64,000 nt of DNA from Dipteris shenzhenensis (Eukaryota; Polypodiophyta; Polypodiopsida; Gleicheniales): NCBI GenBank assembly GCA_047967505.1, contig CM106538.1; one strand, 5' to 3'. Shown in pieces: positions 53,230 to 64,000 of this stretch (position 1 is its first letter; every line of letters starts with the position of its first letter). Under the pieces are notes generated by a model. That model made no database searches. It had not been told where the DNA came from and was given only the letters and a program-made list of their open reading frames with translations. A program made the translations under genes and the position numbers.

Positions 53230-55150
53230 AGGGCTATGTGGAGGCAAAAGAAGTGGGCATGGTCATGGTAGAGTGGATGGATTGTGCACAAAAATTGAGA
53301 TATGTTTTTAAGGCAGAAGCGGGAGGGCAGTTAATGTTGGAGGAGGAATGTGGAAGATTGGCACTGTTGAGATGTGTAGTAGAATTAAATATAGCTATTG
53401 TGGTATCGGATTCCTCCTCATTTAGGTTTGTGGGGTGGACCATGTGCTGAGTTTCAAAATGGCTAACATGAGAACACTTTATTATACAAAATGAGGATTC
53501 CGGAGGAATGAAATTGTGTGATATTATTTCGGATGTGGTAAGCCCTCGTCTCCTTGCATCCACATTCTTGTAGCCACCCGAGGCCTTCAACCATGGAATG
53601 TGGGATGTATGATGCGACACCAGCTCCTAAATTGAGGATGATCGGGTATAGAGGGAGGAGCTTGATGTTGACATCATTTTGAAATTCAATATCCATTAAA
53701 TAATGTCATGGCTAGAGTGGGGTGGGCATGAGTATTGGCAACAAAAAACATCCAAAATATTGCTAGGTGGGATCTAGGTCGTAAGTGCATGGATCTAGGT
53801 CGTAAGTGCCTAAGTCTACAGATACCTGCAGGGACTCGATCATACTCTCCTTCCTGTTGTCTCTCAATTTCTGGCTACTCCTAAGGCTAGTAGCGAGCCT
53901 CCTCTAGCTGATGATGTATCTGTAGGAATCATTCATGTTGTTCCTAAGGTTTGTCTATAGAGCTTCGATTTGCTACTACTAAATGGCATGGTCCCGCTCA
54001 GTGTTATTCATGTGTGTCTCGAAGCTTTCCTTGATTTATGTGCAGTGCCTTTCTAGCCCCTCATCTCGAGCCTTCTCTGTAGCAAGCTCACTTTTGAGGG
54101 ATGTGAATAATGCCAGGGCTATAGTGTGGTCTCCTTGCGACATTTGTTGCATTTCTTCCCCTACCGCATGGAGAGTTATTGCCATGTGGCATTCAATCAA
54201 TTAGCTCTTGTGTTGAATCATTGCCTTTGAATTTTGTGATGGCTAGGTTGGTGGAAGTTACGATTAGAGTTTCTTGGCACCTCTTGTAGATTTTAAAGAC
54301 CATTTGCGGCTCTACACCAGGAAATCCATAAATTGGTCTTCCATAATGTTGTCTCTCTCGAGGGGATTTTCTCTTGGTTCCTTGTACTTAGTTGGAGCAC
54401 TATAGATAGGAGATGCACAGTGGCCCAAAGCTTTAGTTAGGTCAATGTAGCCTTTGTCGAAAGGAAGTAGCTTATTATGCCATGAGGGCCTTGCCTTTAA
54501 TTCTTGTTAGCAAGACCTCCATTTGTTATCAGATGTTAGGGGGTGTGTTTTGAGGGCCTAGGCCAACAAGTTCGTCAAAAGTAAATAAAAAGTCCTTATC
54601 AAGCTACTCGTCAAGGGGGTCCTGTTGATGCTCTTACTGATGTGCTAATACTTCAATGGTCACAAGCAGGGGTGTGGACACTTGGTGGCTACTCTTGCCT
54701 CCTTGAGAAGTTGAAAGCAATCTTTGTAGGGTTGTTGTAGAGGCTGCCACCTTATCTTTGATACATTCGACCATGTGCTCATCCCATTTGGCAATGTCTT
54801 CGAGTCTTTCCTAGTCTTTTTTGCATTTGGCTTGACCTTCTATATTTGAGGCCTGAGTGGTTACTGCAGGAGTGGCTTGGATAGGTCTTATGCAGTCTGC
54901 TGCCCCATAGAGGCCAAGTGGCCATTTCTTTTTTAGCATGTAAGTGATGAGCTACATGAAGAGCATGGGGTTGCCAATTTCTGCATCAGCTTGTAGCACT
55001 GTAGTTTGTGCTCGTTGTAGTAGTTCACCTAGTTTGTCTTGTATTGGATTGGGTAAGACAGTCATAGGAGAAGGTTTGGGACTATGATGTTATAGTGGTC
55101 AGGCATGTCTGCCTTTGTGACAAATTTGAGGACTCGCATGGGTTTGATGT
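53230..55150 (-). pseudogene. Distant copy of the coiled-coil/gypsy-side relic
   Basis: Minus-strand remains related to 22000-23700. Near 53480: SHFETQHMVHPTNLNEEESD aligns with SNFETIHMAYPEDVTEEEGQ (22500). Near 53560: ETRAYHIRNN and LILYNKVFS align with the HLTAYHSTTYHPLSIIILFN tract. Near 54780: KWDEHMVECIKDK aligns with KWNEHVIKEA. Many stops. 55151-55416 shows nothing. Confidence 0.45.
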
Positions 55151-55416
55151 ATGCCGGGTACAATCCTTGATATTTCTTGACATTTTACGGACTCTGACTC
55201 AACTTGATTTTAAGATTCGGAGGTGGAGTTGACATGAGGACGGGAAGAATGACTCACCACAGGACAAAGGCATGGATGTCTGTCATTGAGGAGTCTTACA
55301 AGGAAACAAGGGCAAGACATATACATGTTATGTGCACACTGATAGACCCATGGAAAGATTGCCCTCCTGGCGAGTCTGCAAAGGATGAATTTGACATATA
55401 AATCTATCTTACCCTT

Positions 55417-55704
55417 TGTTGGAACACTGAAAGGAAAGAGTAGAGTGGACACAAACTCAGAATACTTGCTTATAGAATGAAGAAGAGTGAGGTCCTTAAG
55501 TAGGCACCTCATACATGCTCACTGACATCACTGATGACCTCAGAGCTCCACAATCATCTCCTCAATCTGCTCCTAGATTCTCTCAATCATCCTATGTGGC
55601 TCTCCACCACCTAACTGTGCTTATGGGCACCTAACTGTGCCTCTAGCACTCACACATAGAAACATAAGGTGTGCCTGAGGCATACACCTTGAGATATCCC
55701 AACA
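55417..55704 (-). repeat. H 3' LTR with polypurine tract
   Basis: 288 bp. On minus it starts TGTTGGGATATCTCAAGG and ends CAGTGTTCCAACA. CACCTAACTGTGC is duplicated within it, giving the 20-bp excess over the other LTR. The purine tract TTGAGGGGGGG (complement of 55705-55718) adjoins it. Confidence 0.92.
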
Positions 55705-56106
55705 AACCCCCCCTCAAGGAAATGCGTCAGGCTATGTCAAGGATACATCTAGTCTCATAGTTTCTCATGCCATCTCATGGTGGTCAAGGATAAATCTATG
55801 GCTAGGTTCTCATGCTAGCAAGTGTTCCCTTGGGTGTAAGGTAAACAAAAAGGGATACAAAAAGACCTGGTTATCTCCCCTACATGTACATGCGCACAAT
55901 GTTTGCAGGAGGTACCATGGAACAAAACATACACATGGCCTACATCATAAGGTGACCAGAGGTGTTTACAAAGCACACAAAACACATAAGTTTATTTTCA
56001 TTCATTTTGGAGGACTATCCAGGCTGAGTACCTTGACATAAAAAGAGAGATCTGGAGCATACATAGAGATGTTTTAAAATGCATAATCTTCAAAGGATGC
56101 CTCATC

Positions 56107-56916
56107 TTATGGAGGCTCATTAACTGTAAGTGCATTTTCTGTCTTTGCTTTGTCTCTGCAAAACTTCTCATTATGGTTGTTCTTGCCACAGTGCTTGCAT
56201 GGATTAATTTTGAAGCAGTCCTTTGAAAGGTGATTTGTCTTTCCACAGTGATTGCAAGGGGTATACTTGCCGTTCTGGAATTTTACAGCATAAACAGTGT
56301 CATTGCCTGTCCTAGTGTCATTGCCTTTCCTGAGCTCCATATGCCTTTCTTCTTCTTGGAGAGCAGAGATAATACCTTCAAGATTAGGATTAGGAAGATT
56401 TTTCAAAGTGGTAACTATGTGATCATAATCTTCAGGCATACTCTTAAGTAACACTGCCATAGCATAATCTGGAGAAATAGGAGAGTTGATAGAAGCTAAT
56501 TGAGTCATAAGACTCCGCATATAGTTGACATGAGCTGCCAAAGTAGTACCACTAGCCATCTTCAATTCAAAGAAAGAGATTTTAAGTGATAGTTTAGAGA
56601 TGTGAGAGCTAGCACCAAAAATTAAGTCAAGCTTCTGCCAAGCTTCTGAAGGAGACTCCAAGTCAGAGATATGGTGAACATAATCATCTCCTAAAGCAAG
56701 AGCAATGATACCGTATGCTTTTTCTTCTCTAGCTGGATCCCTTGCCGATCGTGTCGGAGTTGAGGATTCTCCAGCATTGGAGGCCGTAGAAGTAGCGGTA
56801 GGAGTAGGTTTGACAAGTCCCCATAAGTTCTCCCTCATCAATGCAAATTTCACCTTCATCTGCCATGTGTGGAAGCCCTTTCCATTGAACTTCTCTAGAT
56901 TCAATAGGGTAGCCAT
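56107..56916 (-). CDS. Copia-type Gag protein, intact (element H)
   Basis: Uninterrupted 269-codon ORF. The ATG at 56916 (MATLLNLEKFNGKGFHTWQM) is chosen over one 41 codons upstream because it starts the conserved DUF4219-like N-terminus, and the upstream residues look like leader. Domains: N-terminal KFNGKGFHTWQMKVKFALM, UBN2 core (DYVHHISDLESPSEAWQKLD, THVNYMRSLM-type and SMPEDYDHIVTTLKNLP), then two CCHC zinc knuckles, CNHCGKTNHLSKDC (about residues 221-234) and CKHCGKNNHNEKFC (about 240-253). The product is expected to form particles and bind RNA through the knuckles. It ends NEPP-stop with no pol fusion, so it is a true Gag and not a truncated Gag-Pol. Confidence 0.9.
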   Translation of the reverse strand: MATLLNLEKFNGKGFHTWQMKVKFALMRENLWGLVKPTPTATSTASNAGESSTPTRSARDPAREEKAYGIIALALGDDYVHHISDLESPSEAWQKLDLIFGASSHISKLSLKISFFELKMASGTTLAAHVNYMRSLMTQLASINSPISPDYAMAVLLKSMPEDYDHIVTTLKNLPNPNLEGIISALQEEERHMELRKGNDTRTGNDTVYAVKFQNGKYTPCNHCGKTNHLSKDCFKINPCKHCGKNNHNEKFCRDKAKTENALTVNEPP

Positions 56917-57757
56917 GAGAGGGTCTAACCTAGATATTGGGCAGTGTCTTTCTCTCTTACAAGGCAAAAACAATAACTGAAAGACTTCCAAAATATAAGC
57001 ACTTGATGTAGCAAATGCTAGTGACCAATATTCAATCAATGATGCTTCTTCTTACATGCTTCACAGAGGTGGCTTAAAATGAGTACTTTCCAATCAAAAA
57101 CAGGTCTAACAAATCAAAGCAAAACTGAAGCCACACTTGTATTGATGCTATTGAAAACTTCAAAAACTCAGAAATGCTAGAGTAGCATTTTATGTAGCAT
57201 CATCTTCAAAACTTGTCCAAAACTGTCAAAACTAAAAGACTGAACTTGGAGGGCTTGTAGCTCACTCCTCAAAGCAAAGGAAAGAGGGGTTTCTGAGGCA
57301 AAAGAGAGCTGGTATACCACAGAAGATCCTCTCGGAAGAAGAGGCGCAAAAACGCATCAGGTCGCCTTATCTTCTCTCTTCAAAGTCGACTGGTTTTTCT
57401 CTGTTTTCTCCTTGAATATGCAGCCATTGCTGCTCAGATTTCAGGGATAGCTCTATGTATGGACCAGCTTCCCCTGAAAGGAATTAGACAAGTATGGAGT
57501 GTGCTGAGAGAAAATGCAGGAACAGAGGTCGACGAACTGCGTGTAATGGCGATGAAACGGGCACGCCTTTCTTCAATTCCTCTCAGCCAGAGGTTCGCCC
57601 CTTCAAGGTGGATCTCCAGCAGGAAGGGCGTGGGAAATGGTTGAGAACCAGAGGAGAACAGGCTTAAGCAAATTTTGGAAGAAGAGGGAGAGATGGTGAA
57701 GAAGAAGATGAAGAAGAAGATCATGATGTGGTAGAAATGGGATCAAGGGGGATCAAA

Positions 57758-57771
57758 TGGCTCTGATACCA
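57758..57771 (-). other. H primer-binding site
   Basis: On minus TGGTATCAGAGCCA directly follows the LTR end at 57772, an exact match to the copia initiator-Met tRNA site. Confidence 0.92.
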
Positions 57772-58039
57772 TGTTGGAACACTGAAAGGAAAGAGTAGAG
57801 TGGACACAAACTCAGAATACTTGCTTATAGAATGAAGAAGAGTGAGGTCCTTAAGTAGGCACCTCATACATGCTCACTGACATCACTGATGACCTCAGAG
57901 CTCCACAATCATCTCCTCAATCTGCTCCTAAATTCTCTCAATCATCCTATGTGGCTCTCCACCACCTAACTGTGCCTCTAGCACTCACACATAGAAACAT
58001 AAGGTGTGCCTGAGGCATACACCTTGAGATATCCCAACA
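57772..58039 (-). repeat. H 5' LTR
   Basis: 268 bp, TGTTGGGATATC to GTTCCAACA on minus, one substitution from the 3' LTR outside the 20-bp duplication. Confidence 0.92.
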
Positions 58040-58044
58040 CCCTT

Positions 58045-59425
58045 TACATGCTTGAATAGGTGTGTGTTGGCATGCATATGCTGACATATGGACCCTTGGA
58101 CCGAAGTGCTTCCTAATCACCTAGTTTATGCTAACTCTTTGGGGACTATTGATAAGGACTGTGTGATTGTCAAGGTTTTAAGTACAAGACTACTTGTAGG
58201 TTTCTAGTAAAATGCCTACCCTTGAGACTCACCAAGACCTAAAGAGTGATGAGTGCCAGTGAGTACCCAATACGTGACAAATCTTCAAGAGTGTTGGAGA
58301 GTGGCATACCTCGTTGCCACCCATGATGTGGGTTGGCAAATCGAGCAGCTACCATTCGTGGATAGGGGCTTGTTGTAGACTCCTTGGGGTTGTTGATAGT
58401 GATGTCATCGATACTCCATGTAGTTCTGGTGGTAGTAATGTCACATCCAGTGACACTAGCTCATTCACCTCAATAGGTTCTTGTGATGATACCTCCTTTG
58501 TAGGGATAGGTTCTTGTGGCATTTTGAGTCGGGAGTGGGGGCCATGTTACCCCAAGTGCAGCTCTTTGGTCCAACATGGACAAGTGGAACACCGAGGGGG
58601 GGTTAATGGTGGCAAGGATGGGGCCACCCTTGCAGTACATTCTTGTGGGGCTACCTCCTTTTTCAAAAGGAAGTTCTTGTGGGGCAACTGCAGGTGTCCT
58701 TGGGATCTAAGTCAAAGGTCGCTCTTCAAGCTTGGGCCACCATGGTCAGATTGGCACATGCCACATGGTTACCCACTGCACGAGCGAGAATTATTAGAGG
58801 GGTATAGGCGTGGGACTTTGGCATCCTTAATAGTACCCTTGGGACCGTAGCAAGGCCTTTGGTACCCAGTGCAATTTGCATTGTCGCCTGGGCCGTGCTT
58901 GATGCGTCGTTCAGTTCTCCTCAATGTGGACCTTTGATAAGGTACCAATAGTACATTCTCAAGAGGGGGTGGCTTCATTTAATGCCTATGGTATCGGCTC
59001 TTGCTTTTTCTTCTTTCAGACATATTTTTTGTGTGGTCATTCTGTATGAAATGGGGCCTTCGAGGAAAAGGGATTCACAGTATCCTTAAGAACCAAGGGA
59101 GTTGTTGCAATTGTGGGTGGTGGCTTCCTATTTATATCTTTGTCCTAAAGGGGACTACAGATGTGTGGCTGCCACTTTGTCTAACTCACCATCCTTCTTG
59201 CCATTCGATTTGGAAATTGATAAGAAAGCATCAGGTCCTACCTAGTATGTCTTCTTCCTCACTAGTTCTAGTGGGCATGATAAAAAACTTAGTGTCAACT
59301 ACATGATGATTTACAAATATTGTAATGGCGACAGAATCCGTAACTCTCATAGTTTGATTACTTATAGATCTAATTGATCTCAACTTTGCCATGCCCCCCC
59401 ACCCTTCTTCAAGGCTTTTTCCTCC
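58045..59425. other. Unassigned stretch
   Basis: No domain recognised. A 178-codon plus-strand frame (58314-58850) starts at GTG, is rich in Gly/Ser/Cys and shows no motif; phrases such as GGTTCTTGTGG recur in it. Treated as non-coding. Confidence 0.4.
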
Positions 59426-59429
59426 ATAG

Positions 59430-59580
59430 CTACAATTATAGCTTCCCCAGTGTGAGAGGTACCTCTAGTAGTCGTACCCATACCTCATGAGCAAGGAAAT
59501 TGTGACTAGTCCCCCAGTCCACTGACGCATGAGTTGTGGTGATCATCGAATTAGAGCCCTACAGCTACACACACAACTTG
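59430..59580 (-). pseudogene. Ty3/gypsy protease scrap
   Basis: A single minus-strand frame reads SNSMITTTHASVDWGTSHNF followed by LAHEVWVRLLEV. The VD-x-G-T-S-H-N-F pattern is that of plant gypsy aspartic proteases (usual VDSGATHNF). No flanking gag or RT was found, so it is an isolated remnant. Confidence 0.5.
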
Positions 59581-59808
59581 GCTGGATCTATTTTTAGTTC
59601 ATCAAAAGTGTTATAATCTCAAGGGTAGCTTTATAATTTGACATGACTATGGAGCTTGGCATTTCTAGCCTTAGCTTCCTCTTGGGCTTGCTCTTCAAGA
59701 GTATGAGATCCTTCTTTTTTCCCTTTTTGCAATGGATGGCTTGGAGATTTGTTGAGTTAGTGGGCCATAGTAGCGTTTACGTTTATTGCAATTGATATAA
59801 CCATCTAG

Positions 59809-60200
59809 TTTTACTTTGTTACTTTTGTGGATGACTTCACCAAGTTCACATGGATTTATACCATGAAATTGAAGTTAGATGTCTTCTCTAGCATTTTCTT
59901 GCCTTAGCAAAGAATGAGAGTGGACTTGCAGAGTGGAAAAATGGGATAGAAATGGGAATGGGTAAGTGCATGCTTAAGGAGGAGTATTTTCCCGATAAAT
60001 TCTAATTGAATGTTGTTATGTGTGCCAACTATGTGCTCAATCAAGCACCTACTCTAGCCTTAAAGACCATGACCCCTTATGAAGCATGGAGAGGCAGCAA
60101 GCCTGTAATTTCCCACATGCAGGTGTTTGGATCTCTTGCATATGCACATGGACCCTCTCTGTTGAGGCATAAGCTTGATGATAAGGCCATCAAATGAATT
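59809..60200 (+). pseudogene. I integrase fragment
   Basis: FYFVTFVDDFTKFTWIYTMK begins at 59809, then a gap where the second catalytic Asp should be, then ESGLAEWKNGIEMGMGK (the NG-x-AE-x-K region with the Glu), KEEYFPDKF-stop, MCANYVLNQAPTLALKTMTP, YEAWRGSKPVISHMQVFGSL and AYAHGPSLLRHKLDDKAIK. Confidence 0.75.
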
Positions 60201-60299
60201 TTTAATCTCACAAAGAAAAGGATACAGGTTGTTTCAGTCTAGCATAAGCAAGGCAATTGTTAGTAGAGATGTGCCTTTGGCTAAGCATGCCCCTTTACC

Positions 60300-60840
60300 G
60301 TGTGTCATTGCTCTTGCATCCCACAGGCATTGGGAGGTCCACCAGCTCCACATTAAGACGGCTTTCTTTCATGGAGATTTAGTGGAAGAGATCTACATCA
60401 CCCAACCTCTAGGCTTTGAGGTTGAAGGTTCTACAAATCAGGTATGCAGGTTGAACAAGGCCCTTGCGGCCATGGTATGCAAAGACACATTCCTTTTTTC
60501 TATGCCTTGGATTTAAAAACAACCTATAGAAGCCACTCTTCTAGACATAAAGAGTAAATCAAAATTTTTATTTTATTTCTTTTAGTGGATGCCATGCTTA
60601 TTACTAGGCCAGACACTCATAAAATTGAAGATTTCAAGGCAAATTTGCAAAAATCTTTTGCAATGTCAGATATCGACTGGTTGCACTACTATTTGGGCAT
60701 CTAGTTTGTTAACGTTGAGGGGGGCATAATGATGACTCAATCTAAATATGCTAGAGAGCTCTTATAGTGCTTCTAATTCGAGGATTGTAAGCCAGTTTCT
60801 ACTCCATTGGCATCTATATTCTATTTCTTCCTTTGAAGAG
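60300..60840 (+). pseudogene. I reverse transcriptase fragments
   Basis: CVIALASHRHWEVHQLHIKT and AFFHGDLVEEIYITQPLGFE, in which the catalytic Asp of the usual M-D-V-K is His. VCRLNKAL ends before the YGLKQ motif. A later piece reads LVDAMLITRPDTHKIEDFKA, where YVDD has become LVDA, then FAMSDIDWLHYYLGI-stop and MMTQSKYARELL-stop. Confidence 0.75.
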
Positions 60841-60889
60841 GGAATGCCGCATGTGGTGCCACTCTTTACCACTAGGCTATGGGCTTGCC

Positions 60890-61556
60890 TTTGTCATACC
60901 TGGCCCAATTTGTAGTATGTCATTTCCTAGTTAAGCACGTATGTGCATAGGCCTAGCATGCAGCGATTTTTTCCATTACTTGAAGGCCACATAACATTTG
61001 GGACTGTTCTAAAGTGATCAGTCTTCCCTGGATTTGCATGCATTCATGTACAGTGATTGGATAGGTGGTTGTTATGACACCCGTATGTCACACAGCAATT
61101 GTTTCATGCTTAGCTCTTCATGCATCTCTTAGTTTAGCAAGAAGCAGCCTACAGTTTCCACTTCTAGTTGTGAAGCTGAGTATAGGGTAACCTTCACATC
61201 TACAATAGATTGGTCATACCCGGCCTGATTTGTAGTATGTCATTTGCTAGTTAAGCAAGTATGTGCATAAGGCTAGCATGCAACATTAGCAACAGGCAGT
61301 GAAGCGATTCTTTCCATTACTTGAAGACCACATAACATTTGGAATTGTTCTAAAGTGATCAGTCTTCCCTGGATTTGCATGCAGTCATGGACACTGATTA
61401 GGTAGGTTGTTGTTATGACACCTGCGTGTCATGTAGTGGCAACTATTTCATGCTTGGCTCTTCATGCATCTCTTAGTTTAGCAAGAAGCAGCCTATAGTC
61501 ACCACTTCTAGTTGTGAAGCTGAGAACAGGGTAACCTTCACATCTACAATAGATTG
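60890..61556 (+). repeat. ~330-bp tandem duplication of the I RNase H region
   Basis: TCATACCTGGCCCAATTTGTAG ... CTACAATAGATTGG (about 60893-61213) repeats at about 61214-61556 with roughly 10 percent divergence and a few indels. Each unit encodes a decayed YSDWIGG and KKQPTVSTSSCEAEYR-like RNase H motif. Confidence 0.85.
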
Positions 61557-61898
61557 TGTTGGGCTCCGTAAGTTACTCTCTAATCTTCATCATGTCAGTT
61601 AGCATACGTCTACGATCATCTACACTAACAACCAGAGTGCTTTAGCCATTCCGTGTAATCCAGTGTTACATGCGCGTATGAAGCACATTGAGGTGCACTA
61701 TCAATAAGTTTGAGAGCACCTATCAGCTGGAGATATTCGGTTGTTCTATGTTTCCACGAAGGATAACTTAGCAGATCTCTTCACCTAGGCTCTACCACGA
61801 CCCAGGTTTGAGGCCTATCCATCTTAGACGAATATGTGCAACCATGATATAGTTTCCAGGTATACCAAAGACATATCTAGGATACTTCAACCATACCA

Positions 61899-62160
61899 TG
61901 GAGGGGGTTTGTTAGCACTTAGCCCTCCCTTAGGCCAGTCAAGATTAGTCAACCCTCTAGTTGACTTTATTGGTCAACACTTGTGGTTGATTATGGGACC
62001 TATATTGGCCACCACTTGTACTTTCTCTTTATCCATTTGCAACTACTTCATTTTCCTCAGTTCCTTTGCATTATTCCATTGCTCGCACCCAACACTCAAT
62101 ACATTATTGGTCGATTGACTATGTTATGGTTATCCAGTGAGTATGGTTTTTAATGCGAAC
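61899..62160 (+). repeat. I polypurine tract and 3' LTR start
   Basis: TGGAGGGGGT followed by TGTTAGCACTTAGCCCTCC at 61910. No 5' LTR in the window to compare, so the LTR length is unknown. Confidence 0.55.
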
Positions 62161-62179
62161 ATGCAAGAGCATGAAATCA

Positions 62180-62690
62180 TATCATGCAAGTTTCAAACCT
62201 TCCTATGTATAACGCCTTACTGACAACTATACTAGACAAAGCATATGTCGAGCAAAAAAATCACATCAACCGTAGTATTTTTCAGCTCTCGCATAACACA
62301 AGATGCACTATTGTTTTTGGAGGATGGACAAATATAAAAAGATGTCCATTATTGAATGCGATGATTATATCATCAAGAGGAGAGGCCTTTCATGAGTCCA
62401 TTGACTCAAAAAATGGAGAAAGTCTGGCATTTACATAGCATAGTATTTTGGCAAAAACCATAATGGAGATAGGCCAGACAACGTTGTGCAAATTATCATG
62501 GACAATGTGAAGAGTTATAACAATACTAGTAGAGTATTACAAAGAGAGTTTGAGCATTATAATATGCTCATGCCTTAAACTTGATCTTGAAAGATTGGTA
62601 CAAGCATGTGCCATAGTTTAAGGAGATTATACATGATGCTCACCAAATTTGTTATGTTTATATGATAGCATAACGACTCAAGACAATATA
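62180..62690 (+). pseudogene. hAT transposase (DUF659 region) relic
   Basis: MYNALLTTILDKAYVEQ, then RCTIVFGGWTNIKRCPLLNA, SSRGEAFHESIDSKNGE (62184-62438), the D/G-GW-x-D/N pattern of plant hAT DUF659 domains. A shift leads to PDNVVQIIMDNVKSYNNTSR (about 62470) with the VVQ-x-x-x-DN motif, then AHALNLILKDWYKHV and FKEIIHDAHQIC. At least two stops and two shifts. BED finger, C-terminal dimerisation part and terminal repeats were not found. Confidence 0.7.
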
Positions 62691-64000
62691 CAACTCAAGG
62701 GTTGGATCCCCATGTTACAATTGCCTACAAGTACAAGAAGTTTGGGAGATTCCAAGTGCCTGCACCTAAGAAGTAGCCCCATCTAGCTCCCTGTCTTGTG
62801 AGTGCAAGAACAAAAAACTATCCTTAGACTACACCATGGGGTGGGCTTAAGTTAAGAGAGGAAATTACCTCTCAAATAAAAAGGGCTTGAAATGGACCAA
62901 TGGGCTCGCTATTTATGAAGAGCAGTGCTACTATTTCCAATACTATGCTCGATATCGACAGTAATAGTAATATTATCAACATAATAGCACCATCATCACC
63001 AATACTAGTGCAACTATCGATGATCCAAATTCTCGCCAATTTTATTGCTAATACTTACAACATATTTTGGCGGTTGAGGTCCTTCTACTAGAGGTAAATT
63101 GATCATGTACCAGCAATACCATATATAACACCAACATAAATTACCGATTCTAAATTTGTTTATACTAGGAAGATTTTTTCATGATTGCATTCGTCATTGC
63201 ATGAAAATGATGTTCTCGTACAAAAGCCACATTAAAAATGCATGTGATTATGTCAATATGCAATCCTTGAATTTCAATAGAATTAAGCGACTACTAGTAG
63301 TGACATGGAAGCACCATCATCATAGCCAACTACTGAGGTCAATTGATAGATGATTCAAGCCCCACCTTAAACTTCATCATGGTTAATCACGCTTCTCTTC
63401 GAAATGCTTTAGCATGGATGTTGGTTGACAAATTACGAGTTCCATAAATTTTAAACTTTTGAAAACCTAATTACCAAATCATAATGCACTAACACAATAA
63501 TCCACAAAAAGATTAATATAAAAAGTTGTCATATCAATGTGACTTGGACCCTCTTAGGTGAAGATTACCACCATGGATACATGAGTAAACAAGGCCACCA
63601 CTAAGTCATGCTAGAGTAATGTAAAGTAACTCAAACAAATAATAAAATATAGGGGATAAAATGGGAGGAGAGAAGGGTAAAAGAGGGAGGCACAACATAG
63701 ATGATGAGCGAGGGTCCCCATAACTAGGGAGGGGGGAAGTGGAGCCCTGTGTCATACGTTTAATAACCTATCATGAGGCAGGTGTCATAAATTTAGCAAG
63801 GGGCCCACACAAACTTCAACTCCAAAAAATATGACCAACCATAACAGCCCAATCCACATTTTGATACCACTATGAATGTGAACTTAACCTTGCAACTCTC
63901 ACTTTTCATGCATTACAAGAACACCGACTACAAAGATTGTCATCATTGGGTGGTATCTTGGACTTTTTAGTTATTTACATAAACATCACCTATGATTTTG
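62691..64000. other. Unassigned, AT-rich
   Basis: No convincing gene, RNA or repeat. Short open frames (62900-63091, 63156-63353) have no recognisable motif and may or may not belong to the hAT relic. Confidence 0.4.

Larger units (their letters stand above)
55417..58039 (-). mobile_element. Gag-only LTR retrotransposon H (TR-GAG type), structurally complete
   Basis: 2623 bp on minus, bounded by two LTRs and by CCCTT on both sides (55412-55416 and 58040-58044), a 5-bp target-site duplication. Order on minus: 5' LTR (58039-57772), exact Met-tRNA primer site, leader, one intact gag ORF (56916-56107), a 400-bp tail, polypurine tract, 3' LTR (55704-55417). No protease, integrase or polymerase. 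LTRs differ by one substitution plus a 20-bp tandem duplication, so insertion is recent. This matches the known class of non-autonomous TR-GAG elements, which must borrow pol from an autonomous relative. No such relative is visible in the window. Confidence 0.92.
59700..62160 (+). mobile_element. Ty1/copia element I, degenerate
   Basis: Plus-strand copia remains in order: integrase core (59809-60200), RT pieces (60300-60840), RNase H present twice (60890-61556), tail DEFT-like LADLFT region (about 61770), polypurine tract (61899-61908) and the start of a 3' LTR at 61910 (TGTTAGCACTTAGCCC). The 5' end and gag were not found. Both RT catalytic Asp sites are altered. The LTR end near 62160 is a guess. 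Confidence 0.75.

Noticed and set aside
56916-57039. N-terminal extension of the H Gag to the ATG at 57039
   Set aside because: The 41 extra residues are unlike Gag N-termini; the second ATG starts the conserved NGKGFHTWQ region.
58314-58850. 178-codon GTG-start frame
   Set aside because: No motif, no ATG start, odd Gly/Ser/Cys composition; not supported as a gene.
63360-63430. C-terminal hAT segment
   Set aside because: A vague resemblance in one frame only; not enough residues to support.

Overview
This window is repeat-dense nuclear DNA from a land plant. The evidence is Ty1/copia and Ty3/gypsy LTR retrotransposons with plant-type primer sites, a hAT relic, a MITE, microsatellites, and one intron-containing plant gene. 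The element mix and low gene density fit a large plant genome such as a fern, lycophyte or gymnosperm, but the sequence alone does not fix the lineage. No bacterial operon, CRISPR array, rRNA or tRNA gene was recognised.

Layout. 1-9479: a minus-strand copia element (C1) flanked by a decayed coiled-coil reading frame, with a plus-strand copia element (A1) inserted in its 5' LTR. 9595-15081: plus-strand copia element B. 15081-18634: truncated minus-strand copia A2. 18640-22372: minus-strand Ty3/gypsy gag and integrase relics with small tandem duplications. 22818-33108: a second copy of the 1-8325 block (coiled-coil relic, C2, A3). 33109-39225: a gypsy gag fragment and a plus-strand gypsy element E with a tRNA-Asp-like primer site, a long C-rich leader, a gag and an integrase end. 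39441-41130: scrambled minus-strand copia F. 42041-45749: the only convincing host gene, three exons, about 972 residues, two membrane segments. 45830-51905: non-coding nested tandem and inverted repeats. 51906-55150: decayed relics. 55417-58039: an intact gag-only (TR-GAG type) element H with two LTRs and a target-site duplication. 59430-62160: a gypsy protease scrap and degenerate copia element I. 62180-62690: hAT transposase relic. The rest is unassigned.

History. A block carrying C with A already inserted was duplicated about 22.8 kb apart. Copy 1 later gained a MITE exactly in the reverse-transcriptase YVDD codons, an internal inversion with flanking deletions, and a microhomology deletion at the C/A junction. 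Copy 2 gained its own inversion and lost 277 bp of the coiled-coil frame. Every pol-bearing element is broken; only H has an uninterrupted gag and near-identical LTRs. I found no convincing new biological system. The best leads are the host gene with its easily missed last exon, the TR-GAG element, a possible captured coding fragment inside B, and the large inverted/direct repeat complex at 48.9-51.9 kb.
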